Shown piece by piece: positions 1-7,572 of a stretch of 64,000 nucleotides of DNA. The notes under the pieces are model-generated. The model worked only from the letters and a program-made list of their open reading frames with translations. It ran no database searches and had not been told where the DNA came from. The stretch is taken from contig CAYRSC010000020.1 in NCBI GenBank assembly GCA_964427155.1, positions 1 through 64,000 of the forward strand, written 5' to 3'. The translations under genes and the position numbers were made by a program. Source of the DNA: Desulfothermus sp964427155 (GTDB lineage Bacteria; Desulfobacterota; Desulfovibrionia; Desulfovibrionales; Desulfothermaceae). Every line of letters starts with the position of its first letter. Position 1 is the first letter of the stretch.

Positions 1-108
1 ACGGACATCTATTAACTCTGACTCCACAACATCAAGTCCACACAACTCCCTTAAAACTGCTCCCCGGCAATGAGTCAAAACCACCTTTGAGGCTATATCA
101 TACTGCAT
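1..108 (-). CDS. Rpn/transposase-like PD-(D/E)XK family protein, N-terminal fragment
   Basis: Only the first 36 codons lie in the window and the gene runs off its left edge. The ATG at 108 is preceded by an AGAAGGGAA ribosome-binding site. The peptide begins MQYDIASKVVLTHCRG and continues with ELCGL and VESELID. I recall this opening from proteins annotated as Rpn-type recombination-promoting nucleases or putative transposases in anaerobic bacteria. No catalytic residues are visible because the nuclease motifs would lie outside the window. The family call rests on memory of the N-terminus alone. The neighbouring IS1 remnant fits a mobile-element edge. Confidence 0.45.
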   Translation of the reverse strand, partial: MQYDIASKVVLTHCRGAVLRELCGLDVVESELIDVR

Positions 109-150
109 GAAAATTCCCTTCTTCTTTTCTACATACGTAGGTAAAACCAA

Positions 151-396
151 TTGCTATATGGTTTAATTTTGATGCAATTTCAAACACTTTGCAACCTCTT
201 TAGGGAATATATCTTAAAAACACCGACAGTGGCTCTTGACCGTAATAACAGTAGGCAACGACATTGGTTTGCACGTTTCCGGCGCAAAAGTATAGTTGTA
301 TCCAAGAGTAAAGAAATGGTTGATTTAACCATGGCTCTATTTGCCAAATTTCATGTAAATGACAGTATGATGAAGTTGTTAACATTACTTGGTTAA
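151..396 (+). pseudogene. IS1-family transposase remnant (C-terminal part)
   Basis: The 81-codon frame carries the last ~60 residues typical of an IS1-family (InsAB') transposase: LDRNNSRQRHWFARF followed by RRKSIVVSKSKEMVDLT and a final LFAKFH segment. In the family this C-terminal block follows the last acidic catalytic residue. The first catalytic part, the frameshift window and both terminal inverted repeats are missing, so this is a decayed fragment. The real homology starts around base 205; the first ~18 codons do not resemble the family. It cannot encode an active enzyme. Confidence 0.72.
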
Positions 397-775
397 AACC
401 CTCAAAAAAGTAACATCCGCACCATTTAACTACTTCCCTGTGTTTTTATCTCAAAGGGCCTCCCGCTTTTATCAACTGCCAATAGATAGGCAACGAATTT
501 ACGAGTTACCGGCAGGGTCGAGCCTGTAACATAATTTGTGTAACTCCTTTTTTGGGCTTAATTTTGTTTAAGAACATCTTCAATCCTCTCCTCAAAGAAT
601 ATACAGAGCTTGAGGATAGATTTTAGACCAATTTCTTAGAATCCTCCTCTACCATTTTTTTGATATGTCCTTGATATATCCTTAATTGCCAGGTAGAAAA
701 ATTTTAATCTCGCATCGTTATTTTGGAAAAAAAACTTTTATAACGCAGAAAGGCAATTGAGGCCATGAACAGACC
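397..775. other. Gene-poor stretch next to the IS1 remnant
   Basis: I see no intact gene here. On the minus strand short coding-like patches exist: a frame ending in ILKLCIFFEERIEDVLKQN (stop about 558) and a separate frame with VTGSTLPVTRKFVAYLL (about 428-557). Both lack a start codon with a ribosome-binding site and are bounded by stops. They may be remains of decayed genes beside the mobile-element fragment. No tRNA, terminator or repeat array was recognised. Confidence 0.4.
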
Positions 776-1228
776 TTAGAGGAATTTTCTATCCAGGAGG
801 AGGTGAGAAAAATATCCTATCACCGCGGCAAGATAATATGGGAGCATGGTGGATAGGGATATCTTATAAAAGAGCAGGGGAAGCACCAGTAGCGGCGAGG
901 GCACCAGGACCATGGCCCAGAGGGTGTGGGTCCAGCCTCTGTGTCTCCCAAGGGCAGGAAGCATGGCCATAAAGCCAAGTATAGCCGCCCACTTATAGTA
1001 GCGTTTTATCATAAGGGCAATGTCCAGGGAGGCGAGAAGGAAGTAAAATATGTTTTGTCCCTTGGAATCTGTATCCACATCAGGAAAGAGGGATGCAAGG
1101 GAACCTATTGCAAGTAGGGAGACTATCTGAGGCACGGAAAATGCTATCCCTCCCTTGTAGATGGCTACCCCTATACCCACAGCTGTAGCCCCTATTCCCC
1201 CTAACAAATGGACCCTGTATCCAGGCAT
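776..1228 (-). CDS. YdjM-like inner-membrane metal-dependent hydrolase (DUF457)
   Basis: The 150-residue protein fits the YdjM/DUF457 family of membrane-bound putative metal-dependent hydrolases. It starts MPGYRVHLLGGIG, carries the family signature with a conserved aspartate (FPDVDTDSKGQ, ~residue 50), then RHRGWTHTLW (~95) and a closing FSHLLLD (~140). Four or five hydrophobic segments separate these His/Asp motifs, which lie at the membrane face and could bind metal. The cellular substrate of the family is not established. The gene is 25 bp downstream of the sigma-54 activator on the same strand and may share its transcript. Confidence 0.8.
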   Translation of the reverse strand: MPGYRVHLLGGIGATAVGIGVAIYKGGIAFSVPQIVSLLAIGSLASLFPDVDTDSKGQNIFYFLLASLDIALMIKRYYKWAAILGFMAMLPALGRHRGWTHTLWAMVLVPSPLLVLPLLFYKISLSTMLPYYLAAVIGYFSHLLLDRKFL

Positions 1229-1253
1229 TTATCATCCTTTTATTCTTTAAGGA

Positions 1254-2609
1254 TTATAAAAGACCATATTTTTTCATCCTCTTCCAAAGGGTAACCCGTG
1301 ATACACCAAGGAGTCTGGCCGCTTCTGTCCTATTACCCCCTGTGGTCTTTAATGCCTCCAGGACCTTTTCTCGTTCACCCTTCTCCACCTCTCTTGTAAG
1401 CTTTTTCTCCCCATAGAATAGCTGGGGTCTCATGGAAGGGATAAGGTGTTCCTTCTGGATCACCTCTCCCTCACACACCACAAAGGCATATTCTATTACG
1501 CTCCTGAGTTCTCTCACATTGCCCGGCCAGGGGTAGTCATAGAAAAATTCCATGACCTCCTTGGAGACCCCCCTTATTTCTTTACCAGTCTTTAAACGAT
1601 TTCGCCGGATAAAGTGCTCAACCAGAAGGGGAAGGTCCTCCTTTCTCTCCCTTAGAGGAGGAACAAATATGGGGATGACATTTATCCTATAGTAAAAGTC
1701 CTTTCTGACTTTTCCCTCTTCCACCATCCTCTTGAGGTCCTTATTTGTGGCAGAGATTATCCTCACATCCACCTTGATGGGAATAGAGTCCCCTACCCTT
1801 TCAATCTCCTTTTCTTCCAGGACCCTGAGGAGCTTCACCTGCATGAGTTCAGGTAGGTCCCCTATCTCGTCCAAAAAGATATCTCCCCCATGGGCGAGCT
1901 CAAACCTACCCTTTCGGCTCTGATGTGCCCCTGTAAAGGCCCCCTTTACATGGCCAAAGAGCTCACTTTCAAATAGACCCTCTGAAAGGGCCGCACAATT
2001 TACCCGAACAAATGGTCCATCTTTTCTTCTTCCAAGTCTATGAATTGCCTGCGCCACTAGTTCCTTTCCCGTGCCTGACTCCCCATAGATAATCACAGGG
2101 GCATCTGACTTGGCCGCATTTTCAATGAGATTAAAAAGCCTGTGCATGGGGCTAGAAGAGCCTATAATGCCACAAAAACCATTCTCTCCCCGAAGCTCCC
2201 TGCGAAACTCTTCAATCTGTCTCTCTTTTTTAAGCACCTCGGAGAGATCAGTTAAGGTCTCTACTGCCCCCAATACATTGCCCTCTTCATCATATAAAAG
2301 AGAAGCATTTTTAAGTACATGGAGACGGGAACCATCCTTTCTGGTCAAAATACACTTTCTCCTTTTAACCCTCTTACCCCGAAATAGCTCACACCAGTGT
2401 CCATCTATATTTGTCAAAACCCCCATACAGATATCACAATTTAACACATTACACCTCTGGCCAATGAGTTCCTCCCTGGAATACTTCACCATCTCCTCAA
2501 ATGCCTTGTTCACAGAGACTATTACTCCAGAGGGACTCACTATCATAAGCCCCTCTTCCATGGTCTCAACCACTATCTCCCAAAAATCATTGATTCGTTC
2601 ACCAATCAT
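1254..2609 (-). CDS. PAS-domain sigma-54-dependent transcriptional activator
   Basis: This 451-residue enhancer-binding protein has an N-terminal PAS domain (~10-125), an AAA+ domain (~150-380) with Walker A GESGTGKE, the sigma-54 contact loop GAFTGA, Walker B IFLDEIGDL and a PPLRERKEDLPLL segment, and a C-terminal Fis-type helix-turn-helix (NRTEAARLLGVS). It has no receiver domain, so it probably senses a cytoplasmic signal through the PAS domain. That domain holds five cysteines (around CNVLNCDIC and two further on), which suggests redox or metal sensing; this is inference. It is divergent from the TusA/Hdr operon at 2719, with an intergenic region carrying repeated TGTTAAT motifs, so regulation of that operon is plausible. 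Confidence 0.9.
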   Translation of the reverse strand: MIGERINDFWEIVVETMEEGLMIVSPSGVIVSVNKAFEEMVKYSREELIGQRCNVLNCDICMGVLTNIDGHWCELFRGKRVKRRKCILTRKDGSRLHVLKNASLLYDEEGNVLGAVETLTDLSEVLKKERQIEEFRRELRGENGFCGIIGSSSPMHRLFNLIENAAKSDAPVIIYGESGTGKELVAQAIHRLGRRKDGPFVRVNCAALSEGLFESELFGHVKGAFTGAHQSRKGRFELAHGGDIFLDEIGDLPELMQVKLLRVLEEKEIERVGDSIPIKVDVRIISATNKDLKRMVEEGKVRKDFYYRINVIPIFVPPLRERKEDLPLLVEHFIRRNRLKTGKEIRGVSKEVMEFFYDYPWPGNVRELRSVIEYAFVVCEGEVIQKEHLIPSMRPQLFYGEKKLTREVEKGEREKVLEALKTTGGNRTEAARLLGVSRVTLWKRMKKYGLL

Positions 2610-2718
2610 ATTAACACCATTAACAAATTATTAACATCCATCTTAACAAATCCCCAACTAGACTCAGGGAGTATTACATAATGACATACATTTCAAGTAG
2701 ATATTTTTAAAGGGGAAA
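2606..2718. promoter_or_regulatory. Divergent control region with four TGTTAAT-like repeats
   Basis: The region between the sigma-54 activator and the TusA/Hdr operon carries ATTAACA at 2610, 2619 and 2630 and CTTAACA at 2642, all in the same orientation (TGTTAAT/G on the minus strand), with steps of 9, 11 and 12 bp. Roughly one helical turn per copy is the usual pattern for cooperative protein binding. The first copy touches the activator start codon. No convincing TGGCAC-N5-TTGC sigma-54 promoter was found, so which polymerase form is used stays open. Confidence 0.4.
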
Positions 2719-3048
2719 ATGGCATCCCTCTTGCTTAGGATGGAACCGAGGGGGATATTAAGGGAGATGAAAAAAAAAGTGGTGGATATTACCAATGAGT
2801 TCTTGACCCCCCTGAGTCTCCTTAAAATAAGCAAGGTATTTTCTCAACTGGGTAAGGGGGAGATAATGGAGGTGGTGGTATGTGACCAAACCACCAGGGA
2901 CTATATCCGAAAGCTATTTCTCCCTGCAGAGGTGGTCTCAGAAGAGGCCCGGGAAACAGAGGAAGGCAAAAAGGTCTTTCACATCATCTTAAAAAAGGAG
3001 GAAAAAGATGACAGATTTAACAAACATTGCGGCAAGTGCAACTGTTGA
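2719..3048 (+). CDS. TusA-like protein without the active-site cysteine
   Basis: The 109-residue product has the beta-alpha-beta pattern of the TusA/SirA fold: VVDITNEFLTPLSLLKISKVF, then EIMEVVVCDQTTRDYI. Where TusA has its persulfide-carrying CPxP motif this protein has FLTP, so the catalytic cysteine is absent. The C-terminus ends in a cysteine cluster (KHCGKCNC) that might bind metal. The ATG follows AAAGGGGAAA. The 3' end overlaps the next gene, a normal TusA, by 41 bp, suggesting coupled translation. It may be a partner or regulatory paralogue of the TusA that follows. Confidence 0.6.
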   Translation: MASLLLRMEPRGILREMKKKVVDITNEFLTPLSLLKISKVFSQLGKGEIMEVVVCDQTTRDYIRKLFLPAEVVSEEARETEEGKKVFHIILKKEEKDDRFNKHCGKCNC

Positions 3049-3256
3049 TGCAAGGGGAAGTGCATGTCCTGGCCCATTATTGGAGGCAAAAAAAGGAATA
3101 GGCAAGGTAAAGGTGGGAGAGGTGCTAGAGATATATTCTAGTGACCCCGGTACCCGCTCAGACCTCAAGGCATGGGCCTCCAAGGTGGGACATGAATATC
3201 TGGGTTATGTGGAGGCGGATGGTTATGATAAACATTACATAAAAAGGAATAAATAA
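3008..3256 (+). CDS. tusA: TusA-family sulfur carrier protein
   Basis: The 82-residue protein carries the TusA signature ARGSACPGPLLEAKKGI with the sulfane-sulfur-binding cysteine in CPGP (Cys21), followed by VGEVLEIYSSDPGTRSDLKAW. TusA proteins carry a persulfide and pass it to DsrE-type partners or Hdr-like complexes. A strong AAAGGAGGAAAAAG ribosome-binding site precedes the ATG inside the preceding gene. A DsrE-type protein closes the same operon at 8518, so the two probably form a relay that feeds sulfane sulfur to the Hdr-like complex encoded between them. Confidence 0.88.
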   Translation: MTDLTNIAASATVDARGSACPGPLLEAKKGIGKVKVGEVLEIYSSDPGTRSDLKAWASKVGHEYLGYVEADGYDKHYIKRNK

Positions 3257-3267
3257 GGGCAAGGACT

Positions 3268-3672
3268 ATGTCCCAGGAATATAAAGGGAAGATATTAATA
3301 CTGGCAACAGAGGCCTGCGCCTATCCCGGTGCGAATGCAGTTGGACAGGCACATTCAAGCTATCCTGCAAATACATACATCTTAAAGGTCCGGGCCCCTG
3401 TGATGTTTCCAGAGGAATTTTATCTCAGGTGTTTTGAGAAGGGCATAGATGGAATAATTATCATGTCCTGTGGGGAGGAATGCCCTTATCCTGGCGCATA
3501 CCATCAGCTGGCAAAGAGGATAGATAGGGTATATCAGATGATGAAGGAGAGAGATATCCCCATAAAACGGCTAAAACTTACCTCCATCTGTACAGTATGC
3601 ACCAGGGCCTTTTTAAAGGAGGTAAATGAGATGAACCGAATAGTGCAGGAGCTTGGGCCAGTAAAACAATAA
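3268..3672 (+). CDS. MvhD/FlpD-type iron-sulfur subunit
   Basis: The 134-residue protein belongs to the MvhD/FlpD (hydrogenase iron-sulfur subunit) family, which passes electrons between a dehydrogenase module and HdrA. It starts KGKILILATEACAYPGAN and has the family core DGIIIMSCGEECPYPGAY and the later TSICTVCTRAFLKEV. The cysteines differ in spacing from classical MvhD, whose core reads GCHPGDCHY; compare the copy at 39238. Eleven bp separate it from tusA, so they are co-transcribed. A 9-bp perfect hairpin lies just downstream, before the next gene. Confidence 0.75.
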   Translation: MSQEYKGKILILATEACAYPGANAVGQAHSSYPANTYILKVRAPVMFPEEFYLRCFEKGIDGIIIMSCGEECPYPGAYHQLAKRIDRVYQMMKERDIPIKRLKLTSICTVCTRAFLKEVNEMNRIVQELGPVKQ

Positions 3673-3696
3673 ACAAGGTAGGATGGCTAAGAAAGA

Positions 3697-3716
3697 GAGG
3701 GGGCTACAGCCCCCTC
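3697..3716 (+). other. Intercistronic hairpin
   Basis: GAGGGGGCT and AGCCCCCTC form a perfect 9-bp stem, flanked by outer GGCTA/TAGCC arms (3684-3688 and 3720-3724). No T-tract follows, so it does not look like a terminator. It lies between the MvhD-like gene and the first HdrA-like gene and could set mRNA processing or stability within the operon. Confidence 0.4.
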
Positions 3717-3743
3717 ACATAGCCAGTAGCCAGGGAGAAGACC

Positions 3744-5039
3744 ATGGAAAATAAAACCCTTAAGTTTGATGCCCTTGTGGTGGGAGGGGGAATTGCAGGA
3801 CTCCAGAGTGCAATAGACCTTGCAGATCAAGGATTCAAGGTAGCGGTGATTGAAAAGAATCCCTCTATTGGGGGAAATATGATAAGACTCTCCAAGGTTT
3901 TTCCCACTCTGGATTGTGCCAGTTGTATTACTACCCCCAAGATGGCCGCTGCCGCTCACCATCCCAATATAACACTTTTTACCTATTGCCAGGTGACGGC
4001 ACTTGCCTATGAGAATAACGCATATCTAGCAGAGGTATTAAAAAGGCCCAGATATGTGGATGAACAAAAGTGCATAGGTTGCAGACAATGCGAAATAAAC
4101 TGTCCTGTAATGGTCCCGGATCCAGAGCAGGGGGGATTTGTTGCCAAAAAGGCCATATCAATTCCTTTTTCAAATGCTATCCCTCAGATAGCATATCTGG
4201 ACCCTGAGCATTGTATGCTATGTGGAAAATGTGCAAAGGTATGTCCCAAAGATGCCATTAATTATTTTGAAGAAGAATCCACCTTACACATAAGGGCCAA
4301 TGCAGTAATCCTCTCCACTGGCTTTAGACTCACCTCCCTTTCAGATAAGGTACAATATGGGAGAGGAAGGCTCCAAAACGTGATTACCTCCCTCCAGATG
4401 GAGCGACTTCTTGCCCCTCATGGTCCCTATAACAGGATGCTCAGACCCTCAGATGGAAAGGAGCCTGATTCCATCGCCTTTATCCAGTGTGCTGGGTCCA
4501 GGGACATATCAATGGGTATAAAATATTGTTCCAGGATTTGCTGTATGTATTCCATAAAACAGGCCATGCTCCTCTCTGGGGCCCTTCCTCTGGCAGATCT
4601 CACAATCTATTATATGGACATAAGGGCATTTGGAAAGGGTTATGAGCAGTTTTATCAAAATGCCCAGGCCATGGGAATAGAATTTGTAAGGGCAAAGGTA
4701 GCATCTCTTAGACAGGGGGAAAACCAATCTGTGGTGGTTCGTTTTGAGGATCAGACATCTGGGGAGATATGTGAGCGCGAGCACGATCTGGTGGTCACTG
4801 CCCTTGGAGTTGTGCCAGAGCTTAATTCTACTGAAAGATTTACCTACCTATCTCAAGGCCCAGATGGGTTTCTGGCATCAGAAAATATCAATATAGACCC
4901 AACCCTCTTTTCCAGGGAAGGGCTATATGGGGCTGGATGTGCCCTGGGACCAAAGGACATTGTGGATTCCATAGCAGAGGCGGGAAATGCCGCCATGCAG
5001 GCATCCATTTATCTAAAAAGGATAAAAGGGGAAAGATAG
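3744..5039 (+). CDS. HdrA/QmoA-like FAD iron-sulfur protein
   Basis: This 431-residue flavoprotein corresponds to the first half of HdrA or to QmoA. It has the FAD Rossmann motif VVGGGIAGLQSA (~12), the HdrA signature FPTLDCASCITTPKM (~55), two [4Fe-4S] motifs (CIGCRQCEINCP ~109 and CMLCGKCAKVCP ~157) and the family block FIQCAGSRD (~250) with YCSRICCMYSIKQAM. Family members take part in flavin-based electron bifurcation or menaquinone-linked transfer. The next gene is a second HdrA; the pair matches the two halves fused in the large protein at 39718. The codon at the position of Sec65 in that protein is an ordinary Cys codon here. Confidence 0.85.
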   Translation: MENKTLKFDALVVGGGIAGLQSAIDLADQGFKVAVIEKNPSIGGNMIRLSKVFPTLDCASCITTPKMAAAAHHPNITLFTYCQVTALAYENNAYLAEVLKRPRYVDEQKCIGCRQCEINCPVMVPDPEQGGFVAKKAISIPFSNAIPQIAYLDPEHCMLCGKCAKVCPKDAINYFEEESTLHIRANAVILSTGFRLTSLSDKVQYGRGRLQNVITSLQMERLLAPHGPYNRMLRPSDGKEPDSIAFIQCAGSRDISMGIKYCSRICCMYSIKQAMLLSGALPLADLTIYYMDIRAFGKGYEQFYQNAQAMGIEFVRAKVASLRQGENQSVVVRFEDQTSGEICEREHDLVVTALGVVPELNSTERFTYLSQGPDGFLASENINIDPTLFSREGLYGAGCALGPKDIVDSIAEAGNAAMQASIYLKRIKGER

Positions 5040-5068
5040 AAAACCCTTTAAGGAGACAGGAGAAGGAT

Positions 5069-6943
5069 ATGAGTGAGAATACACCTGCAGCAGAGCCCAG
5101 AGTGGGGGTATATATCTGCTATTGTGGGGGGAACATATCGGATCATGTGGATGTGGAAAAGGTACGCCAGCGCATAGAAAAACACCCCAATGTGGCAGTG
5201 GCCAGAACCAATATGTTCATGTGTTCTGATCCCGGTCAGGAAATGATTATAGAAGATTTGAGGTCAGGAAAGATAAACAGGGTGGTGGTGGCATCCTGTG
5301 CCCCCAGTCTCCACGAAACCACCTTTATGGGGGCCATCTCCAGGGCAGGGGCAAACCCCTATCTTTATGAACACGCCAATATCAGGGAACAGGTGAGTTG
5401 GGTCCATCACGGAGATGAAGCCACAGACAAGGCCACTAAACTCGTTGCCGCAGCAGTGGCCAAGGCCGCATTATTAGAACCTCTAACCCCCCTTAAGGTG
5501 GAGACCCGTAGGCATGTCACTGTAATAGGTGGGGGGCTGGCAGGTCTAAAGGCGGCCAGGGACCTCCTCGCCAGGGGATTTGAGGTGGCCCTGGTGGAGA
5601 GAAGACCCTATTTAGGGGGCAATCTTTCCTCCCTTACCACCTTATACCCCACAAAGATACAGGCAAAACACCTGCTGGTATCTCTTGTGCGCGAGATACT
5701 CTCCTATGATAGGGTCAGGATTTATACCTGTGCCCGTGTCTCCTCTTTTTCTGGATATGTGGGAAATTTTACCCTCACTCTCAAATACCAGCCTCCCTCC
5801 CCTCCCATATCTTCCCCTCTAAAAGAGCCAGTTGGTGAACTTATAAACTATCTACCCTTTAAAGGGATAGAGGTACCCGCTCAGTGGAAGGGGAGAGATG
5901 AAGAAGAGATCCATACAGGAGGGGTGGTGATTGCAACTGGATTCAGGGCCTATATCCCTTCCAGAGGAGAATATGGATTTGGAGAATTTCCCCAGGTAAT
6001 AACCACCCTAGATTTTATAAAACTATTGCAGGAACAGGCCCTTGCAGGTGAGGGATATCTAACTATTGGAGACAGAAAGATAAGGTCATTGGCCTTTATA
6101 CACTGTGTGGGTAGCAGACAGATACCTGGAATCCACCAAGAACGGGAGGGACGTTTAAATGAGTATTGTTCCAGGACATGCTGTTCCACCATCTTATCCC
6201 TGGCCACCAAAATAAGGTCTCAATATCCCCTGACAAATGTCTTGGATATATTTCGGGATATACGCACCTATGGAAGGTTTCAGGAAGACATATATATCCA
6301 GGCAGGGGAAAATGGAGTAAAATTTATAAGGTTTGAGCCCCCAGATGAGCCACAGGTCCTTCCAGGAGACGGAGATTATCCCCTCAAGATACAGGTCAAG
6401 GACCAGCTTACCTATGGAGAGACAGTTGTTGCACCGGTGGATATGGTGGTGTTGGGTGTGGGGATGATGCCAAATGATATATCTGAGATCACATCTCTGC
6501 TCAAGGTCCCTGTGGATGGGGATGGATTTCTCCAGGAGGTACATCCAAAGCTCAGACCTGTTGAGACATCTCTGGATGGAGTAGTGGTGGCAGGTACATG
6601 TCAAGCCCCCATGGACACCTCAGAGGTCTCAAACAGCGCATCCTGCAGTGCTGCAAAGCTCACATCCCTTCTGGATAAAGGATATGTGGAGATAGATCCC
6701 TTTATTGCAGAGGTTGATCCCAAAAAATGTCAGGGAAATGGAAGGTGTATGGAGGCATGTCTTAAAGAAGGGGCCATTGTCATGAAGGATGGAAAGGCCC
6801 AGGTCATTGCTGCCCTGTGCGCAGGTTGTGGGGCTTGCGTGCCTGTGTGTCCTCAAGGGGCAATACAGCTTAAAAATTCCACCCTGGAGCAGTATGAGGC
6901 AATGGTAGAGATGATAGTAAGTGACCAGTTTCTCCAGGATTAA
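5069..6943 (+). CDS. hdrA: HdrA-type FAD/iron-sulfur subunit
   Basis: From the ATG at 5069 (behind AGGAGACAGGAGAAGG) the protein has 624 residues; an in-frame start at 4937 lies inside the previous gene and is unlikely. The N-terminal domain opens VGVYICYCGGNISDHVDV, then comes the FAD motif VIGGGLAGLKAARDLLARG (~153) and the HdrA block FIHCVGSRQ. The C-terminus has two cluster motifs, CQGNGRCMEAC and CAGCGACVPVCPQGAI (~555-600). HdrA is the bifurcating flavoprotein of heterodisulfide reductases. It follows the QmoA-like gene by 29 bp, so the two are probably subunits of one complex. Confidence 0.88.
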   Translation: MSENTPAAEPRVGVYICYCGGNISDHVDVEKVRQRIEKHPNVAVARTNMFMCSDPGQEMIIEDLRSGKINRVVVASCAPSLHETTFMGAISRAGANPYLYEHANIREQVSWVHHGDEATDKATKLVAAAVAKAALLEPLTPLKVETRRHVTVIGGGLAGLKAARDLLARGFEVALVERRPYLGGNLSSLTTLYPTKIQAKHLLVSLVREILSYDRVRIYTCARVSSFSGYVGNFTLTLKYQPPSPPISSPLKEPVGELINYLPFKGIEVPAQWKGRDEEEIHTGGVVIATGFRAYIPSRGEYGFGEFPQVITTLDFIKLLQEQALAGEGYLTIGDRKIRSLAFIHCVGSRQIPGIHQEREGRLNEYCSRTCCSTILSLATKIRSQYPLTNVLDIFRDIRTYGRFQEDIYIQAGENGVKFIRFEPPDEPQVLPGDGDYPLKIQVKDQLTYGETVVAPVDMVVLGVGMMPNDISEITSLLKVPVDGDGFLQEVHPKLRPVETSLDGVVVAGTCQAPMDTSEVSNSASCSAAKLTSLLDKGYVEIDPFIAEVDPKKCQGNGRCMEACLKEGAIVMKDGKAQVIAALCAGCGACVPVCPQGAIQLKNSTLEQYEAMVEMIVSDQFLQD

Positions 6944-6966
6944 AAGAGATAACAGGGGAGAACAAG

Positions 6967-7239
6967 ATGGAAACAAAAGAGAGATTAAAGCAGCTTAGAG
7001 AAGAGAGAAAAGGGCATATAAAACGGATCCAGCTCCTTATCAAAGAACAAAACAAGACCATTTCCCTTATAAAAAAGTCCCTGGAAGATGGTCCCAAGAC
7101 CCCTCCTGAGATAAGCTCTATTACCTCTCTACCTTCTGATGTGGTAATGTACTATGTGGCATCCCTCAAGAGATATGGAGAGGTGGTGGAGGGAGAAAAA
7201 CAGGGGGAATACTATTCCTATTTACTCACACACAAATAA
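6967..7239 (+). CDS. Small Hdr-operon protein, coiled-coil plus winged-helix-like
   Basis: The 90-residue protein has a charged N-terminal helix (ERLKQLREERKGHIKRI) followed by a segment resembling a winged helix: DGPKTPPEISSITSLPSDVV then ALKRYGEVVEG-like spacing (SLKRYGEVVEGEKQGEYY). I recall similar small proteins beside hdr genes in anaerobes but no assigned function. It could be a DNA-binding regulator of the operon or a structural accessory. It sits 24 bp after hdrA and 22 bp before hdrC, with its own GGGGAGAACAAG ribosome-binding site. Confidence 0.6.
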   Translation: METKERLKQLREERKGHIKRIQLLIKEQNKTISLIKKSLEDGPKTPPEISSITSLPSDVVMYYVASLKRYGEVVEGEKQGEYYSYLLTHK

Positions 7240-7260
7240 TCCTAACAACAGGAGAGATAG

Positions 7261-7572
7261 ATGAGAATGATAAATCCAACACCCACAAGAGGCCTTAAGC
7301 AGACAACCCATGCCCATCCAGAGCTGTGTTTCAGTTGTGGAACCTGCTCTGCCATCTGTCCATTAAATGATGCAGGCTTCCCCAGAAGATATGTAAGGTA
7401 TGTGCAAATAGGTGCTTATGACAGGATCATGGCAAATTATCGTGAGTTGTGGAGGTGTTTACACTGTGGATTGTGTACTGCCACCTGTCCCCGGGGGGCA
7501 AATCCAGGAGAGGTTATCCTGGAACTCAAAAATCTTGTAGTCAATACTCTTAGGAGGAAAGACCATGTTTAA
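7261..7572 (+). CDS. hdrC: HdrC-like 2x[4Fe-4S] protein
   Basis: The 103-residue protein carries two complete [4Fe-4S] motifs, CFSCGTCSAICPLND (~residue 23) and CLHCGLCTATCPRGANP (~66), the layout of HdrC. HdrC passes electrons from HdrA to the catalytic HdrB. An AGGAGAGATAG ribosome-binding site precedes the ATG. The last 8 bp overlap the hdrB start, implying coupled translation and a stoichiometric HdrBC pair. Confidence 0.88.
   Translation: MRMINPTPTRGLKQTTHAHPELCFSCGTCSAICPLNDAGFPRRYVRYVQIGAYDRIMANYRELWRCLHCGLCTATCPRGANPGEVILELKNLVVNTLRRKDHV

Noticed and set aside
3046..3048. UGA after CNC at the end of the TusA-like gene as a further selenocysteine codon
   Set aside because: The frame after it gives no family similarity and overlaps the well-supported tusA gene in another frame; no matching stem-loop follows.
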